Assembly: GCF_014042365.1 (NCBI RefSeq)
Contig: NZ_JACEZS010000005.1
Coordinates: 62,001 to 126,000 of the forward strand
From: Rugamonas fusca
GTDB taxonomy: Bacteria; Pseudomonadota; Gammaproteobacteria; Burkholderiales; Burkholderiaceae_D
Reading direction: 5' to 3'
Length of the DNA stretch: 64,000 bases
Shown here: positions 36,802-46,006 of the stretch, piece after piece
How positions within the stretch are numbered: position 1 is the first letter of the stretch
Layout: each line of letters opens with the position of its first letter
Program-made: the position numbers and the translations under genes
The notes under the pieces: generated by a model
Database searches by the model: none
Seen by the model: the letters and a program-made list of their open reading frames with translations, nothing else
What the model was told of the DNA's origin: nothing

Positions 36802-37734
36802 ATGGTCGCATTAGTTATCGCTGAACACGACAACGCTAGCCTGAAAGGCAGCACCCACCACACCGTCACCGCAGCCGCCCAGTGCGGTGGTGACGTACAC
36901 GTCCTGGTCGCCGGCGCCAACGCCGCTGCTGCCGCCGCCGCCGCCGCGCAGATCGCCGGCGTATCGAAAGTGATCCTGGCCGACGCGCCGCACTTCGCCG
37001 ACGGCCTGGCCGAAAACGTGGCCGAGCAGGTGTTGGCCCTGGCCGGTTCGTACAGCCACATCCTGGCTCCCGCCACCGCCTACGGCAAGAACATCGCCCC
37101 GCGCGTGGCCGCCAAGCTGGACGTGGCCCAGATTTCGGAAATCACCAAGGTCGATTCGCCCGACACCTTCGAGCGTCCCATCTACGCCGGTAACGCCATC
37201 GCCACCGTGCAGTCGGGCGACAAGGTCAAAGTGATCACCGTGCGTACCACCGGCTTCGACGCCGCCGCCGCCACCGGCGGTTCGGCCGCCACCGAAACCG
37301 TGGCCGCCGTGGGCGACCTGGGCAAGTCGGCCTTCGTGGGCCGCGAACTGGCCAAGTCGGACCGTCCTGAACTGACCGCCGCCAAAGTCATCGTCTCCGG
37401 TGGCCGTGGCATGGGCTCGGGCGAAGCGTTCAAGATCCTGGAACCGCTGGCCGACAAGCTGGGCGCCGCCATGGGTGCTTCGCGCGCCGCCGTCGATGCA
37501 GGCTACGTGCCCAACGACTGGCAGGTTGGCCAGACCGGCAAGATCGTCGCGCCTACCCTGTACATCGCCGTCGGTATCTCGGGCGCCATCCAGCACTTGG
37601 CTGGTATGAAGGACTCGAAGACCATCGTCGCCATCAACAAGGATCCGGAAGCACCGATCTTCTCGGTGGCCGACTACGGCATCGTGGGCGACCTGTTCGA
37701 AGTGGTACCACAACTGGTCGCAGAACTGGGCTGA
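36802..37734 (+). CDS. etfA: Electron transfer flavoprotein alpha subunit
   Basis: A 310-residue subunit carrying FAD. The N-terminal half is the adenosine-nucleotide-hydrolase-like domain; the C-terminal FAD domain shows [56 protein letters not shown] and [20 protein letters not shown], all ETF-alpha signatures. It forms the dimer with the etfB product. A strong terminator follows (37760-37806). Confidence 0.96.
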   Translation: MVALVIAEHDNASLKGSTHHTVTAAAQCGGDVHVLVAGANAAAAAAAAAQIAGVSKVILADAPHFADGLAENVAEQVLALAGSYSHILAPATAYGKNIAPRVAAKLDVAQISEITKVDSPDTFERPIYAGNAIATVQSGDKVKVITVRTTGFDAAAATGGSAATETVAAVGDLGKSAFVGRELAKSDRPELTAAKVIVSGGRGMGSGEAFKILEPLADKLGAAMGASRAAVDAGYVPNDWQVGQTGKIVAPTLYIAVGISGAIQHLAGMKDSKTIVAINKDPEAPIFSVADYGIVGDLFEVVPQLVAELG

Positions 37735-37759
37735 ACCGTTTAGCGCCTAGTTGAATTAC

Positions 37760-37806
37760 AAGCCACGCTGGTTCCGGCACAATAGCCGGTCCAACGTGGC
37801 TTTTTT
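37760..37806 (+). terminator. Terminator between etfA and the acyl-CoA dehydrogenase gene
   Basis: Outer stem AAGCCACG (37760-37767) / CGTGGCTT (37795-37802), inner stem CCGGC/GCCGG, then six T. The ribosome-binding site GGAG of the next gene starts only a few bases later, so read-through could still express it. Confidence 0.85.
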
Positions 37807-37821
37807 CTTGGAGAATAGAGA

Positions 37822-39612
37822 ATGCCGTATCAAGCCCCCGTAAAAGACATGCTGTTCGTGATGAACGAACTGGCCGACCTGGCCGCCGTGAACGCACTGC
37901 CCGGCAATGAAGACGCCACCCCGGACACGGCCGAAGCCGTGCTGGAAGAGAACGCGAAGTTCTGCGCCAACGTGGTCGCCCCCCTGAACAATCCCGCCGA
38001 CAAAGAGCCCAGCTACTGGCACGATGGCCAGGTCACGACCTCCAAAGGTTTCAAGGAAGCCTTCAAGGCCTTCGCCGAAGCCGGCTGGCAAGGCGTGCAG
38101 CACCCGGTGGAATTCGGCGGCCAGGGCCTGCCCAAGCTGCTGGCGACCCCTTGCATCGAGATGCTGAATTCGTCGAACGTGTCGTTCGCCCTGTGCCCGC
38201 TGCTGACCGATGGCGCCATCGAAGCGCTGCTGACGGCCGGCAGCGATGAGCAGAAAGCCATCTACCTGGAAAACCTGGTGTCGGGCAAATGGACCGGCAC
38301 CATGAACCTGACCGAGCCGCAAGCCGGTTCCGACCTGGCCGCCGTGCGCAGCCGTGCCGTGCCGCAAGGCGACGGCACCTACAAGATTTTCGGCACCAAG
38401 ATCTTCATCACCTACGGTGAGCACGACATGGCCGAGAACATCATCCACCTGGTGCTGGCCCGCACGCCGGACGCGCCACCGGGCGTGAAAGGCATCTCGC
38501 TGTTCATCGTGCCCAAGTTCCTGGTCAACGCCGACGGTTCGCTGGGCGCGCGCAACGACGCGCACTGCGTGTCGATCGAGCACAAGCTGGGCATCAAGGC
38601 CAGCCCCACGGCCGTGCTGCAATTCGGCGACCACGGCGGCGCCATCGGCACCCTGGTGGGCGAAGAGAACCGCGGCCTGGAATACATGTTCATCATGATG
38701 AACGCGGCCCGCTTCGGCGTCGGCCTGCAGGGCATCGGCGTGGCCGAGCGCTCGTACCAGCGCGCCGTGGCCTTCGCCAAGGACCGCGTGCAGTCGCGCG
38801 ACCTGGCCGGTTCGGCCGGTCCAGTTTCGATCATCCACCATCCGGACGTGCGCCGCATGCTGATGTCGATGCGCTCCCAGATCGAGGCGGCGCGCGCGCT
38901 GGCCTACGTGGGCGCGGGCCTGAGCGACATCGCCCACACCCACCCGGATGCGGCCGTGCGCGCCGCCAACCTGGCCACCTACGAATTCCTGGTCCCGCTG
39001 ATCAAGGGCTGGTCGACGGAGATGGCGCAGGACGTGACCCGCGACGGCGTGCAAGTGCACGGCGGCATGGGCTTCATCGAGGAGACGGGCGCTGCCCAGC
39101 ACTACCGCGACGTCAAGATCCTGACCATCTACGAAGGCACCACCGCCATCCAGGCCAACGACCTGGTGGGCCGCAAGACCGTGCGTGACGGCGGCGCCGT
39201 GGCCAAGGCCATCATCGCCCAGATCCGCGCCACGGAAGCGCAACTGACGGCGCAGGGCGGCGCGGAATTCCAGGCCATCGCCAAGCACCTGGCGGCTGGC
39301 AGCAAGGACCTGGAAGCCGTGGTTGACTACGTGGTCGCCAACATGAAGAGCGACATCAAGGGCGTGTTCGCTGGCAGCGTGCTGTACCTGAAGCTGGCCG
39401 GCATCGTGGTGGCGGGCTGGCAGATGGCGCGCGCCGCGCTGATCGCCAAGCAGAAACTGGACGCCAACGAAGGCGACGCCAGCTTCTACCAGGCCAAGAT
39501 CGTCACCGCGCGCTTCTTCGCCGACCACATCCTGTCGCAAGCTTCCGGCCTGCGCAGCGCCATCGTGGAAGGCAGCGCCGGCGTGCTGGCACTGACGGAA
39601 GACCAGTTCTAA
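37822..39612 (+). CDS. Acyl-CoA dehydrogenase (FadE/DmdC-like long form)
   Basis: A 596-residue flavoenzyme of beta-oxidation type, donating electrons to ETF. It has the FAD-binding motif MNLTEPQAGSDLAAVRSRA, KIFITYGEHDMAENIIHLVL, RFGVGLQGIGVAERSYQRA and the catalytic region with HGGMGFIEETGAAQHYRDV and YEGTTAIQANDLVGRKTV. The extended C-terminal part (about 150 residues more than a short ACAD) is the form seen in DmdC and related enzymes. Substrate chain length unknown. Linked to etfBA in place and function, but separated by a terminator. Confidence 0.92.
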   Translation: MPYQAPVKDMLFVMNELADLAAVNALPGNEDATPDTAEAVLEENAKFCANVVAPLNNPADKEPSYWHDGQVTTSKGFKEAFKAFAEAGWQGVQHPVEFGGQGLPKLLATPCIEMLNSSNVSFALCPLLTDGAIEALLTAGSDEQKAIYLENLVSGKWTGTMNLTEPQAGSDLAAVRSRAVPQGDGTYKIFGTKIFITYGEHDMAENIIHLVLARTPDAPPGVKGISLFIVPKFLVNADGSLGARNDAHCVSIEHKLGIKASPTAVLQFGDHGGAIGTLVGEENRGLEYMFIMMNAARFGVGLQGIGVAERSYQRAVAFAKDRVQSRDLAGSAGPVSIIHHPDVRRMLMSMRSQIEAARALAYVGAGLSDIAHTHPDAAVRAANLATYEFLVPLIKGWSTEMAQDVTRDGVQVHGGMGFIEETGAAQHYRDVKILTIYEGTTAIQANDLVGRKTVRDGGAVAKAIIAQIRATEAQLTAQGGAEFQAIAKHLAAGSKDLEAVVDYVVANMKSDIKGVFAGSVLYLKLAGIVVAGWQMARAALIAKQKLDANEGDASFYQAKIVTARFFADHILSQASGLRSAIVEGSAGVLALTEDQF

Positions 39613-39655
39613 GCATCGCCACAACGAAGAATCGGGGCACAACATGGCCGCAGGA

Positions 39656-39715
39656 AAAACCGTGTTACGTCCCCGATTTTTCTGCCCAGCAAAATCGGGG
39701 ACGTAACACGGTTTT
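39656..39715. repeat. Dispersed palindrome, copy B (25-bp perfect arms)
   Basis: Left arm 39656-39680 and right arm 39691-39715 are perfect inverted copies around a 10-bp spacer (tctgcccagc). Same core as copy A (CCGTGTTACGTCCCCGAT, with A4 and T4 flanks) and the same arm order. It lies between the convergent ends of the acyl-CoA dehydrogenase and Lnt-like genes. Confidence 0.9.
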
Positions 39716-39730
39716 GCTGGGTGGCAAATG

Positions 39731-39773
39731 AGGACGTAACACGGTATTCAACTGTGTTACGTCCTTTTTTTTA
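39731..39773 (+). terminator. Degenerate palindrome copy acting as terminator
   Basis: AGGACGTAACAC (39731-39742) and GTGTTACGTCCT (39754-39765) are perfect 12-bp arms built from the same repeat sequence, with an 11-bp loop, directly followed by nine T (39765-39773). It probably ends transcription of the acyl-CoA dehydrogenase gene. Confidence 0.7.
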
Positions 39774-42242
39774 TGCGCGGTAGATGGTCAGCAGCAGCCA
39801 GCCCGGCATGCCCAGGTAGAGCGCCACGTGGCCGGCCCGTTCCAGCCAGCGCCGGATGGCGATCGCGCGCGCGGGGCGCAGCAGCGCCGCCAGCAAGGTG
39901 GCGATGCTGATCGCTGCCCGCACCAATGTCTCAGTCAACACGACACCAATCGACCATGCAGCCCACCACAGGGCGAACGCGCTCAGGTAGGCTTTCAAGC
40001 CGAAACTGTAGTACTCGCCGAACGCGCTGCCGTAGGCGATGTGCTGGTACAGGTGGAAGGCCGGCAGCGCCAGCGCCAGCGGCAGCAAAATATACTTGGG
40101 CAGCGGATGGTCGAGCCGCGAACGGCGGATCGCCAGGCTGGTTTGCGCATACACCTGCGGCACGGCGCGCAGGCTCTGTTGAACCGGGCGGCCCGCGGTG
40201 GCGGCCCGCGCGGCGGCGCGCGCATCGGCATTGGTCAGCGCCAGGCCGTAGCGCCAGCGCCGGCCCGTATGCAATCGCAGCGACAGGCCGGGCCCGGGGA
40301 TGGGCAGGCGCCACAGTTGCACTTCCGCGATCTCGCTCAGTTTCAGTTCGCGCCGGCGCCCGCCGCGTGTGAGCGCCAGCTTGCCATCGACGACCATGGC
40401 CTGGGCTGAGCATAAGGCCAGCACGCACCACGCGGCCGCTTCCGGCAGCAGGAACATGCTCGAGAACAGACGGATCTGCGCCAGCGTGTTGGTGCGCAGC
40501 GCCTCGTTGAGCAGCAGGGCGAGGCACATCCACAGCAGGCTGCCGCGCGCAAACGTGCGCAACAGGCCCGCCAGCAAGCGCGTGGCTGGCGACAGTACGG
40601 CTACCCTGGCCGGCAAGGCCGCCGCCAGGCTGATGGCTGGCGCTTCGGCCGCCGTTTCACCCGCATGCGTCGTGCGCCACGCCGGGAAGGCTGACATCAC
40701 GCCCAGCAGCACCAGCGATGCCGCCGCCATGCGGCCTACCCAGTCGCCCCAGCGCACGATCAACGTGGGCGCGGGCGCGCGTACGGGCAGGGCGCCCACT
40801 ACCAGCGTCTGCTCACCCATGCGCGTGCCCGCGAGGATGGCGCCGGTAGCGTCGATCACGCCGCTGTAGCCGTTGCTGGTGACGCGAAATTGCGGCAGCC
40901 GCGTCTCGATGCTGCGGAACGCGGCCGCCGCCTGGTGCAATCGCGCGCCCAGCGGATCGGCCGTGAACCAGGAATCGTTGGACATGGTGAGGATGGCTTG
41001 CGCGCCCAGGCGCACGCCGTCGATGGCGAGACTGGTATCCATGTCGTCGAAGCAGATCAGCGGCTGCACGGGAATCTCGCGGCCATCGGCCAGCCGCAGC
41101 GGCAGTACGCGCGCGCCATTACCGGGCTGCCAGTTGCCGGTCCACGGCAGCAAACGCCGCAGCAGCGGGCCGTCCAGCCATGCGGGCACGTATTCCGTGA
41201 ACGGGAACAGGCGCGTCTTGCGGTAGAAGCCCAGCAGGCCGGCGCCCGGTTGCACGAAGGCGGCCGCGTTGTATTCGCCGGCGCCGTCGCGGTCGTAGGT
41301 GCCGAACACGAACGGCACGCCGGCCGCGTTGACGATGCCGACGATCTCGCGATCGAGCGCCGCGCCGGCCGCGCTTTTCGGATGGCCGAAGGTGGTGGGG
41401 TAGACGGTTTCCGACCACAGCACCGCGTCCACGTGCTGGCGCTCGACGGCGTCGTAGCTCATCGCGTAGTGGGTATCGAGCACTTCGCGCACGAAGGCCG
41501 CCGTGCCTTTTTCCTGGCGCTGGCGTTCGTAGTCGATGATGTTGGACTGGATCAGGCCCACGCGCAACGGCTTGCCGTCCGGCGCGGGGCTGGACGACAG
41601 CGCGAACTGGCCATGGCCGGCCAGCAGCAGCGGCGCCAGCGCGGCCAGCGCCAGCGGGCGGGCGCTGGCGCGCAGGCCCGCCGTGCGCAGCGCCATTGCG
41701 GCCGCCACGCCTTCGTTGGCCAGTAACAGCAGCAGTGTCAGGCCGGCCGTGCCCACCACAGCGGCGCCCTGGCGCAGCGGCACGGAGGGATAGAGGCCAT
41801 AGCCCAGCGTATCGCCGAGGAATTTGGGCAGCAACCATTCCGTCGCCACCCAGGCCGCCGCGCCGGCCAGCGCGCCGGGTGCGGCGCCGTAGCGCTGGCG
41901 CGTGAGGTGGCGCACCAGGGCGAAGCTGAGGAACTGCGGCTGGAACAGCGGCGCGGCCAGCAGCAGGATCGCCAGCCCGGCCGCGCCGCCGATCTGCGTG
42001 TAGTGGCCGAAGGCGATGCCGAACCAGGCGAAGGCGCCGGCCGTGTAGCCGATGGTCATGGCCCAGCCGCGCAGCAGGGCGCGTGTGACCGTGGGGCAGG
42101 TGTCGAGCGCGCGCAGGCAGGGCGCCAGCAGTACGAAGCCGAGCAGCCAGCCGGCGCCGCCGCGCGCATACAGGGCGGACATCAGCGCGCTGGCGAGGAT
42201 CGCCGCCGGCACGCGCATTTTTTCAGGAAGGGTCAGGGTCAT
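39771..42242 (-). CDS. Lnt-like apolipoprotein N-acyltransferase with a long C-terminal membrane extension
   Basis: An 823-residue protein. N-terminal TM bundle about 10-205, then the carbon-nitrogen-hydrolase (nitrilase) domain about 225-490 with the catalytic triad: E278 in WSETVYPT, K342 in FYRKTRLFPFTEYVP, and C397 in PLICFDDM. In E. coli Lnt (512 residues) the Cys motif is CYE; here CFDD, a small change. After the last Lnt helix (about 505-520) come about 300 extra residues with further membrane segments and a region LALTRGGRRRELKLSEIAEV that looks like a PH-like beta domain. It starts 4 bp after the unknown gene at 42247. Possibly acylates specific lipoproteins; the role of the extension is unknown. 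Confidence 0.82.
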   Translation of the reverse strand: MTLTLPEKMRVPAAILASALMSALYARGGAGWLLGFVLLAPCLRALDTCPTVTRALLRGWAMTIGYTAGAFAWFGIAFGHYTQIGGAAGLAILLLAAPLFQPQFLSFALVRHLTRQRYGAAPGALAGAAAWVATEWLLPKFLGDTLGYGLYPSVPLRQGAAVVGTAGLTLLLLLANEGVAAAMALRTAGLRASARPLALAALAPLLLAGHGQFALSSSPAPDGKPLRVGLIQSNIIDYERQRQEKGTAAFVREVLDTHYAMSYDAVERQHVDAVLWSETVYPTTFGHPKSAAGAALDREIVGIVNAAGVPFVFGTYDRDGAGEYNAAAFVQPGAGLLGFYRKTRLFPFTEYVPAWLDGPLLRRLLPWTGNWQPGNGARVLPLRLADGREIPVQPLICFDDMDTSLAIDGVRLGAQAILTMSNDSWFTADPLGARLHQAAAAFRSIETRLPQFRVTSNGYSGVIDATGAILAGTRMGEQTLVVGALPVRAPAPTLIVRWGDWVGRMAAASLVLLGVMSAFPAWRTTHAGETAAEAPAISLAAALPARVAVLSPATRLLAGLLRTFARGSLLWMCLALLLNEALRTNTLAQIRLFSSMFLLPEAAAWCVLALCSAQAMVVDGKLALTRGGRRRELKLSEIAEVQLWRLPIPGPGLSLRLHTGRRWRYGLALTNADARAAARAATAGRPVQQSLRAVPQVYAQTSLAIRRSRLDHPLPKYILLPLALALPAFHLYQHIAYGSAFGEYYSFGLKAYLSAFALWWAAWSIGVVLTETLVRAAISIATLLAALLRPARAIAIRRWLERAGHVALYLGMPGWLLLTIYRA

Positions 42243-42246
42243 GTCT

Positions 42247-42942
42247 CTATTGGCCGGGTCTTGCCGGCTCTCGTGGTGCGGGGAGGGTGATGCGCCGCTG
42301 CGGCAATCCGGGCGGCGCCAGTTCCGGCGGAACGACGCGGTCCTTGGGCATGGCGACTGGCTGGTTGTTCGCGTCGTACAGCTGGAAGTCGGGTGCGAAC
42401 ATGAGGATCGCTTCGATGCTCTGGCCGTCGTCAGTGACCTGATGGTGGCGCACATAACCTTGGGGCAGCGCGAAGTCTTCGGGTACGGCCAGGCCGACCA
42501 GCGGCGGGCGGGTGCCGGGCGGCGAGAACGCACCGAGCCCGCTGAAGATGCCGCGCTCGTGCAGGCGCTCGATCACTTCGGCCATGCCGGGATTGGCGCC
42601 ACGGGGAATGTAGCTTTTCAGGTCGCGCGTGGGATCGGCGTCGCCTTCGGGGGCGCGCGCCTGCTCCGGCTCCGGCGCGGACGACATGCCCGGCAGGGCC
42701 GCCAGCCAGGCCGGCTTGGCGCCGGCGCCGGATGGCGGCGCGGGCGAGCCCGCATCGCCGCCATGCTCGTCCGGCGCGGCCGACGAAGCTGACCACCACC
42801 ACAGCCCGCACAGCAAGGCGAGGCCCGCCACCGCAAGCAGGAGCGCAATGTTGAAGTGGCCGCGCGCATGCTGCCGCGCGCGGCCGGCGCCGTTGCGGCG
42901 GGCGCCGGCCGGTGTCGGCGCGGTTCGACGTGGCATCGTCAA
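42247..42942 (-). CDS. Hypothetical single-pass membrane protein of the Lnt-fusion operon
   Basis: A 231-residue protein: basic N-terminus (MPRRTAPTPAGARRNG), one membrane helix (NIALLLAVAGLALLCGLWWW), then a proline/alanine-rich periplasmic linker and a C-terminal folded part with RGANPGMAEVIERLHERGIF and GYVRHHQVTDDGQSIEAILM. It ends 4 bp before the Lnt-like gene and starts 30 bp after the SGNH hydrolase stop, so the three form one operon. No lipobox. I do not recognise the C-terminal domain. Confidence 0.75.
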   Translation of the reverse strand: MTMPRRTAPTPAGARRNGAGRARQHARGHFNIALLLAVAGLALLCGLWWWSASSAAPDEHGGDAGSPAPPSGAGAKPAWLAALPGMSSAPEPEQARAPEGDADPTRDLKSYIPRGANPGMAEVIERLHERGIFSGLGAFSPPGTRPPLVGLAVPEDFALPQGYVRHHQVTDDGQSIEAILMFAPDFQLYDANNQPVAMPKDRVVPPELAPPGLPQRRITLPAPREPARPGQ

Positions 42943-42972
42943 CGCTGGTCGGAGCCAGTCCGGCTCTGGTGC

Positions 42973-44061
42973 TTAAGGCGTCGCCGGATTGAAGGTCGAG
43001 ACGGCCCAGCCCATGCGTTCATGGCCGTACTGGTTCCAGATCGGGCTCTTGCCGCCGGTGAAGGAGGTGTAGCGCGGCGCGCCGCTGCCCGTGGTAGAGC
43101 CGAACAGGCCGGAGGTGATGGTGCTGCCGGTGTAGGTCGGGTGGGTGTCGTCGGACTGGATGTAGTCGTAGCTGCTGCCCGACGAGACGAAGTGCGTGTT
43201 GGCGTCGCGGATGGTGGAGCGCAGCGCGGTGGTGATGCGGTTCACGTAGCTGTCCTGGCTCTCGCCGGCCACGTAGCGCAGCGCGTCGGAGTCGATCTGG
43301 CCGTCGCCGTTGCTGTCATAGTCGCCGCCCATGTACTGCGCGAAGTTGTCGGCGCAGGTGAAGCCTTTCTGGCGCGCCGTGTCGCACATCATGTAGTTCA
43401 TGCGCGCCAGCGAGAGCAGGAAGCGGTCCTGCATCTTGACGGTCTGGCCGGTGCTGGCGTCGGTGCACGAGCTTTGCACGTTGTCGGCCGCGTAGCCAGG
43501 GTAGTGCAGGTTGGAGATCACCTTCAGCTTCACGCCGGGATAGGCGTTGGCGTTGATGTAGTCCATGGCCGCCGCCACGTAGGTCTTGCAGCTCGCTTCG
43601 GCGTTGTCGAGCACCGTGTAGTCGCAGGTGCCGCTCTGGCTCTTGAAGCTGGTGCGCGCCTGCAGGCCATCGTTGCCGCACATTTCGAACGTCACCACGC
43701 GCGTGCTGCTGGCCTGCATGTAGGAACGCTCGGCCACGATCTTGTTGTTGTACACGTCCGAAGCGACGGCGCCGGACTTGGTGCGGCGCACGCTCTCGAT
43801 GTCGGCGCCCCACAGGGCGGACATGTATTCCGCGTCCACCGTCGGCGCCGAGTACTTGGCGGCGCTGGTGATGGAGCCGTTATAGCCGGCATAGATGGAA
43901 TCGCCGTAGGCCACCACGCGGTACTTGGTGCTGGTGTTGGCGCGGTCGATGGTCCACGAGGCGTTCTGGTTCAGGGTGCTGGCCGACGCTTCGGCGCCGG
44001 CGGCGAGCAGGGCGAGCAGGGGTAGCAGGGTGCGTAGCGAGTGGCGAATACGGGTAGGCAT
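42973..44061 (-). CDS. SGNH/GDSL-type hydrolase with an EF-hand-like loop
   Basis: A 362-residue secreted protein with a signal peptide (LLPLLALLAAGAEASA). SGNH blocks are present: GDSIYAG (nucleophile S55), MCGND (block III, N130) and DDTHPTY (D304 and H307). Between them lies DSNGDGQIDSDAL (about 249-261), an EF-hand or dockerin-type calcium loop, unusual in small lipases. Expected action: hydrolysis of an ester or acetyl group outside the cytoplasm; substrate unknown. AAGGAG precedes ATG 44061. It leads the operon with the unknown protein and the Lnt-like enzyme. Confidence 0.82.
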   Translation of the reverse strand: MPTRIRHSLRTLLPLLALLAAGAEASASTLNQNASWTIDRANTSTKYRVVAYGDSIYAGYNGSITSAAKYSAPTVDAEYMSALWGADIESVRRTKSGAVASDVYNNKIVAERSYMQASSTRVVTFEMCGNDGLQARTSFKSQSGTCDYTVLDNAEASCKTYVAAAMDYINANAYPGVKLKVISNLHYPGYAADNVQSSCTDASTGQTVKMQDRFLLSLARMNYMMCDTARQKGFTCADNFAQYMGGDYDSNGDGQIDSDALRYVAGESQDSYVNRITTALRSTIRDANTHFVSSGSSYDYIQSDDTHPTYTGSTITSGLFGSTTGSGAPRYTSFTGGKSPIWNQYGHERMGWAVSTFNPATP

Positions 44062-44324
44062 GCAGTGTCTCCTTGGTGTGGTTATATGTGTGGACTGCGT
44101 CTCTGTGGAATGCGGACTACGCTTAAATGTATTGCAAAATCAAGTGTAAAAACCGAGCATGCGCTCGTAATTCAGCGAAAAATCTGCATGTAAATTAATT
44201 TGTTGTATTTTCACAATACTGTCGAAGTGGCCAGTTTTTTCGTCCGGCACCTTTTTTTTGCCGATGCGACAACTGGCGCTGGTGCGCTACACTGGGACTC
44301 CTTTTCCGCACGGGAGATTGCGCC

Positions 44325-45056
44325 ATGCGTTATGCCATCGTTTCCGATATTCACGGCAATTTGCCGGCCCTGCAGGCGGTGGTGCGCGACATTGCGCGGC
44401 GCGGCGTGGACCGGGTGATCAACCTGGGCGATTGCGTGTCCGGCCCCTTGCTGCCGCAGGAGACGGCCCAGTTCCTGATGGCGCGGCGGGACTGGATCCA
44501 CCTGGGGGGCAACCACGAGCGCCAGTTGCGCACGCCGCGCGGGCGCGAAGCGTCGGATGCGTTCGCTTTTGCCCAACTGGGGCAGGCGGAGCTGGACTGG
44601 CTGGCCACGCTGGAGCCGGCCTTGCGGCTCGACGCGCAAGTGCAACTGTGCCATGGCACGCCGCGCAGCGATTTCGAATACTTCCTGGAGTCCGTCGAGC
44701 CCACCCATGTGCGGGCCGCCACGCTGGCCGAGATCGACGACCGGCTGGCCGGCTGCGACGCCGAGCTGATCGTGTGCGGCCACACCCACGTGCCACGGGC
44801 CATGCGCTCGGCGACGGGCCAGCTGATCGTCAATCCGGGCAGCGTGGGCTTGCCGGCCTACGACGACCATCGCCCCTGTTTCCACGTGATCCAGAATGGC
44901 TCGCCGGACGCCCGTTACGCCATCGTGGAACAGGCCGATGGCGGCTGGCAGTGCGACTTGATCGCCGTGCCGTACGGCCACGCGGCCATGGCCGACCTGG
45001 CGCGCCGCAACGGCCGCACGGACTGGGCACGCGCACTGGCCACCGGCTACGTATGA
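44325..45056 (+). CDS. Metallophosphoesterase family protein
   Basis: A 243-residue calcineurin-like phosphoesterase. Metal ligands are visible: YAIVSDIHGNLPAL (D8, H10), INLGDCVSGP, LGGNHERQL, LCHGTPRS and VCGHTHVPR, and the NPGSVGLPAYDDHRPC end is typical of the YfcE/metallophosphatase group. It is probably a cytoplasmic phosphodiesterase or nucleotidase of unknown substrate. ATG 44325 is at the start of the conserved domain. Region before it (44062-44324) is AT-rich and divergent to the SGNH operon. Confidence 0.88.
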   Translation: MRYAIVSDIHGNLPALQAVVRDIARRGVDRVINLGDCVSGPLLPQETAQFLMARRDWIHLGGNHERQLRTPRGREASDAFAFAQLGQAELDWLATLEPALRLDAQVQLCHGTPRSDFEYFLESVEPTHVRAATLAEIDDRLAGCDAELIVCGHTHVPRAMRSATGQLIVNPGSVGLPAYDDHRPCFHVIQNGSPDARYAIVEQADGGWQCDLIAVPYGHAAMADLARRNGRTDWARALATGYV

Positions 45057-45192
45057 AGAAACCGGGAAAGAAGCGGGGAACGGCCACGGAATCAAGCCGC
45101 CGCCACAATTGCGAGGGATGTAGTCGCCGGCAGGTCTAGAATGATTGCATCGCTCGCCGGCCAGGGCGGGCCATCCACCAGGAGGGATCAAC

Positions 45193-46002
45193 ATGAAGCC
45201 GCAGCGTTGTTCGATACTTTTCGCCGCCCTGTGGGCTGCCGGTGCAGCCAGTGCGCAGACGGCGCCGGAGCTCAAGCCGCCATCGGAAGCGAGCATGCCA
45301 TCGGGGCCGCGCGGCGCGGCCATCGCGGCCGGCAAGCTGCTGTTGAGTGAAACCCACCAGCGTTTGCCCGGCAACGTGGGTAATGGCCTCACTTGCACCA
45401 ATTGCCACATGACGGGAGGCACCATTGCGCAAGCTTCGCCATGGGTGGGTATCTGGGGCGTGTTCCCCGAATACCGCGCGCGCAGCGGGCGCCTGATTTC
45501 CTTGCAGGAGCGCGTCAACGATTGCTTTGAGCGGTCCATGAATGGCAAGCCGCTGGCCTTCAATTCCGACGAGATGAACAACATCCTCGCCTACATGCAA
45601 TGGCTGTCGGCCGGGGTGCCGACGGGCGTCAGCGTCAAGGGCCGCGGCTTCGGCCCGATCGACCAGAAGCTGGTGCCCGACAGCACGCACGGCAAGCAGG
45701 TCTATGGGGAGAAATGCGCCAGTTGTCATGGCGCCAGCGGCGAAGGCTTGAAGAACGGCGCCGCCTATGCGTTCCCGCCGCTGTGGGGGCCGGCTTCGTT
45801 CAATGACGGCGCCGGCATGGCGCGCACTTACACGGCGGCTGCCTTCGTCAAGTACAACATGCCGTTGGGGCAGGGTGGCACGCTGTCGGATCAGGACGCG
45901 GTCGATGTGGCGGAATATTTCACCCACCAGCCACGTCCCGTCTATGCCGGCAAGGCCAAGGACTGGCCCAAGGGCGACCGGCCGAAGGATGCCCGCAACT
46001 GA
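45193..46002 (+). CDS. Dihaem c-type cytochrome (TsdA-like)
   Basis: A 269-residue periplasmic protein: signal peptide ending ASAQ, haem sites CTNCH (68-72) and CASCH (175-179). The N-terminal half (LTCTNCHMTGGTIAQASPWVGIWGVFPEYRARSG, read in parts) and the two-domain shape match TsdA thiosulfate dehydrogenase-like cytochromes. Axial ligands beyond the His of each site cannot be fixed by eye. GGAGGG precedes ATG 45193. The upstream ugly TTG at 45145 would add a nonsignal leader and is rejected. It might oxidise thiosulfate to tetrathionate; no partner tsdB gene is seen. Confidence 0.8.
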   Translation: MKPQRCSILFAALWAAGAASAQTAPELKPPSEASMPSGPRGAAIAAGKLLLSETHQRLPGNVGNGLTCTNCHMTGGTIAQASPWVGIWGVFPEYRARSGRLISLQERVNDCFERSMNGKPLAFNSDEMNNILAYMQWLSAGVPTGVSVKGRGFGPIDQKLVPDSTHGKQVYGEKCASCHGASGEGLKNGAAYAFPPLWGPASFNDGAGMARTYTAAAFVKYNMPLGQGGTLSDQDAVDVAEYFTHQPRPVYAGKAKDWPKGDRPKDARN

Positions 46003-46006
46003 CATC

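Noticed and set aside
37756..39645. 629-codon minus-strand frame opposite the acyl-CoA dehydrogenase
   Set aside because: Antisense shadow; composition dominated by His, Gly, Arg and Val, no family resemblance.
45145..45192. Upstream TTG start for the dihaem cytochrome
   Set aside because: It would place a non-signal leader before a clean signal peptide; GGAGGG sits just before ATG 45193.
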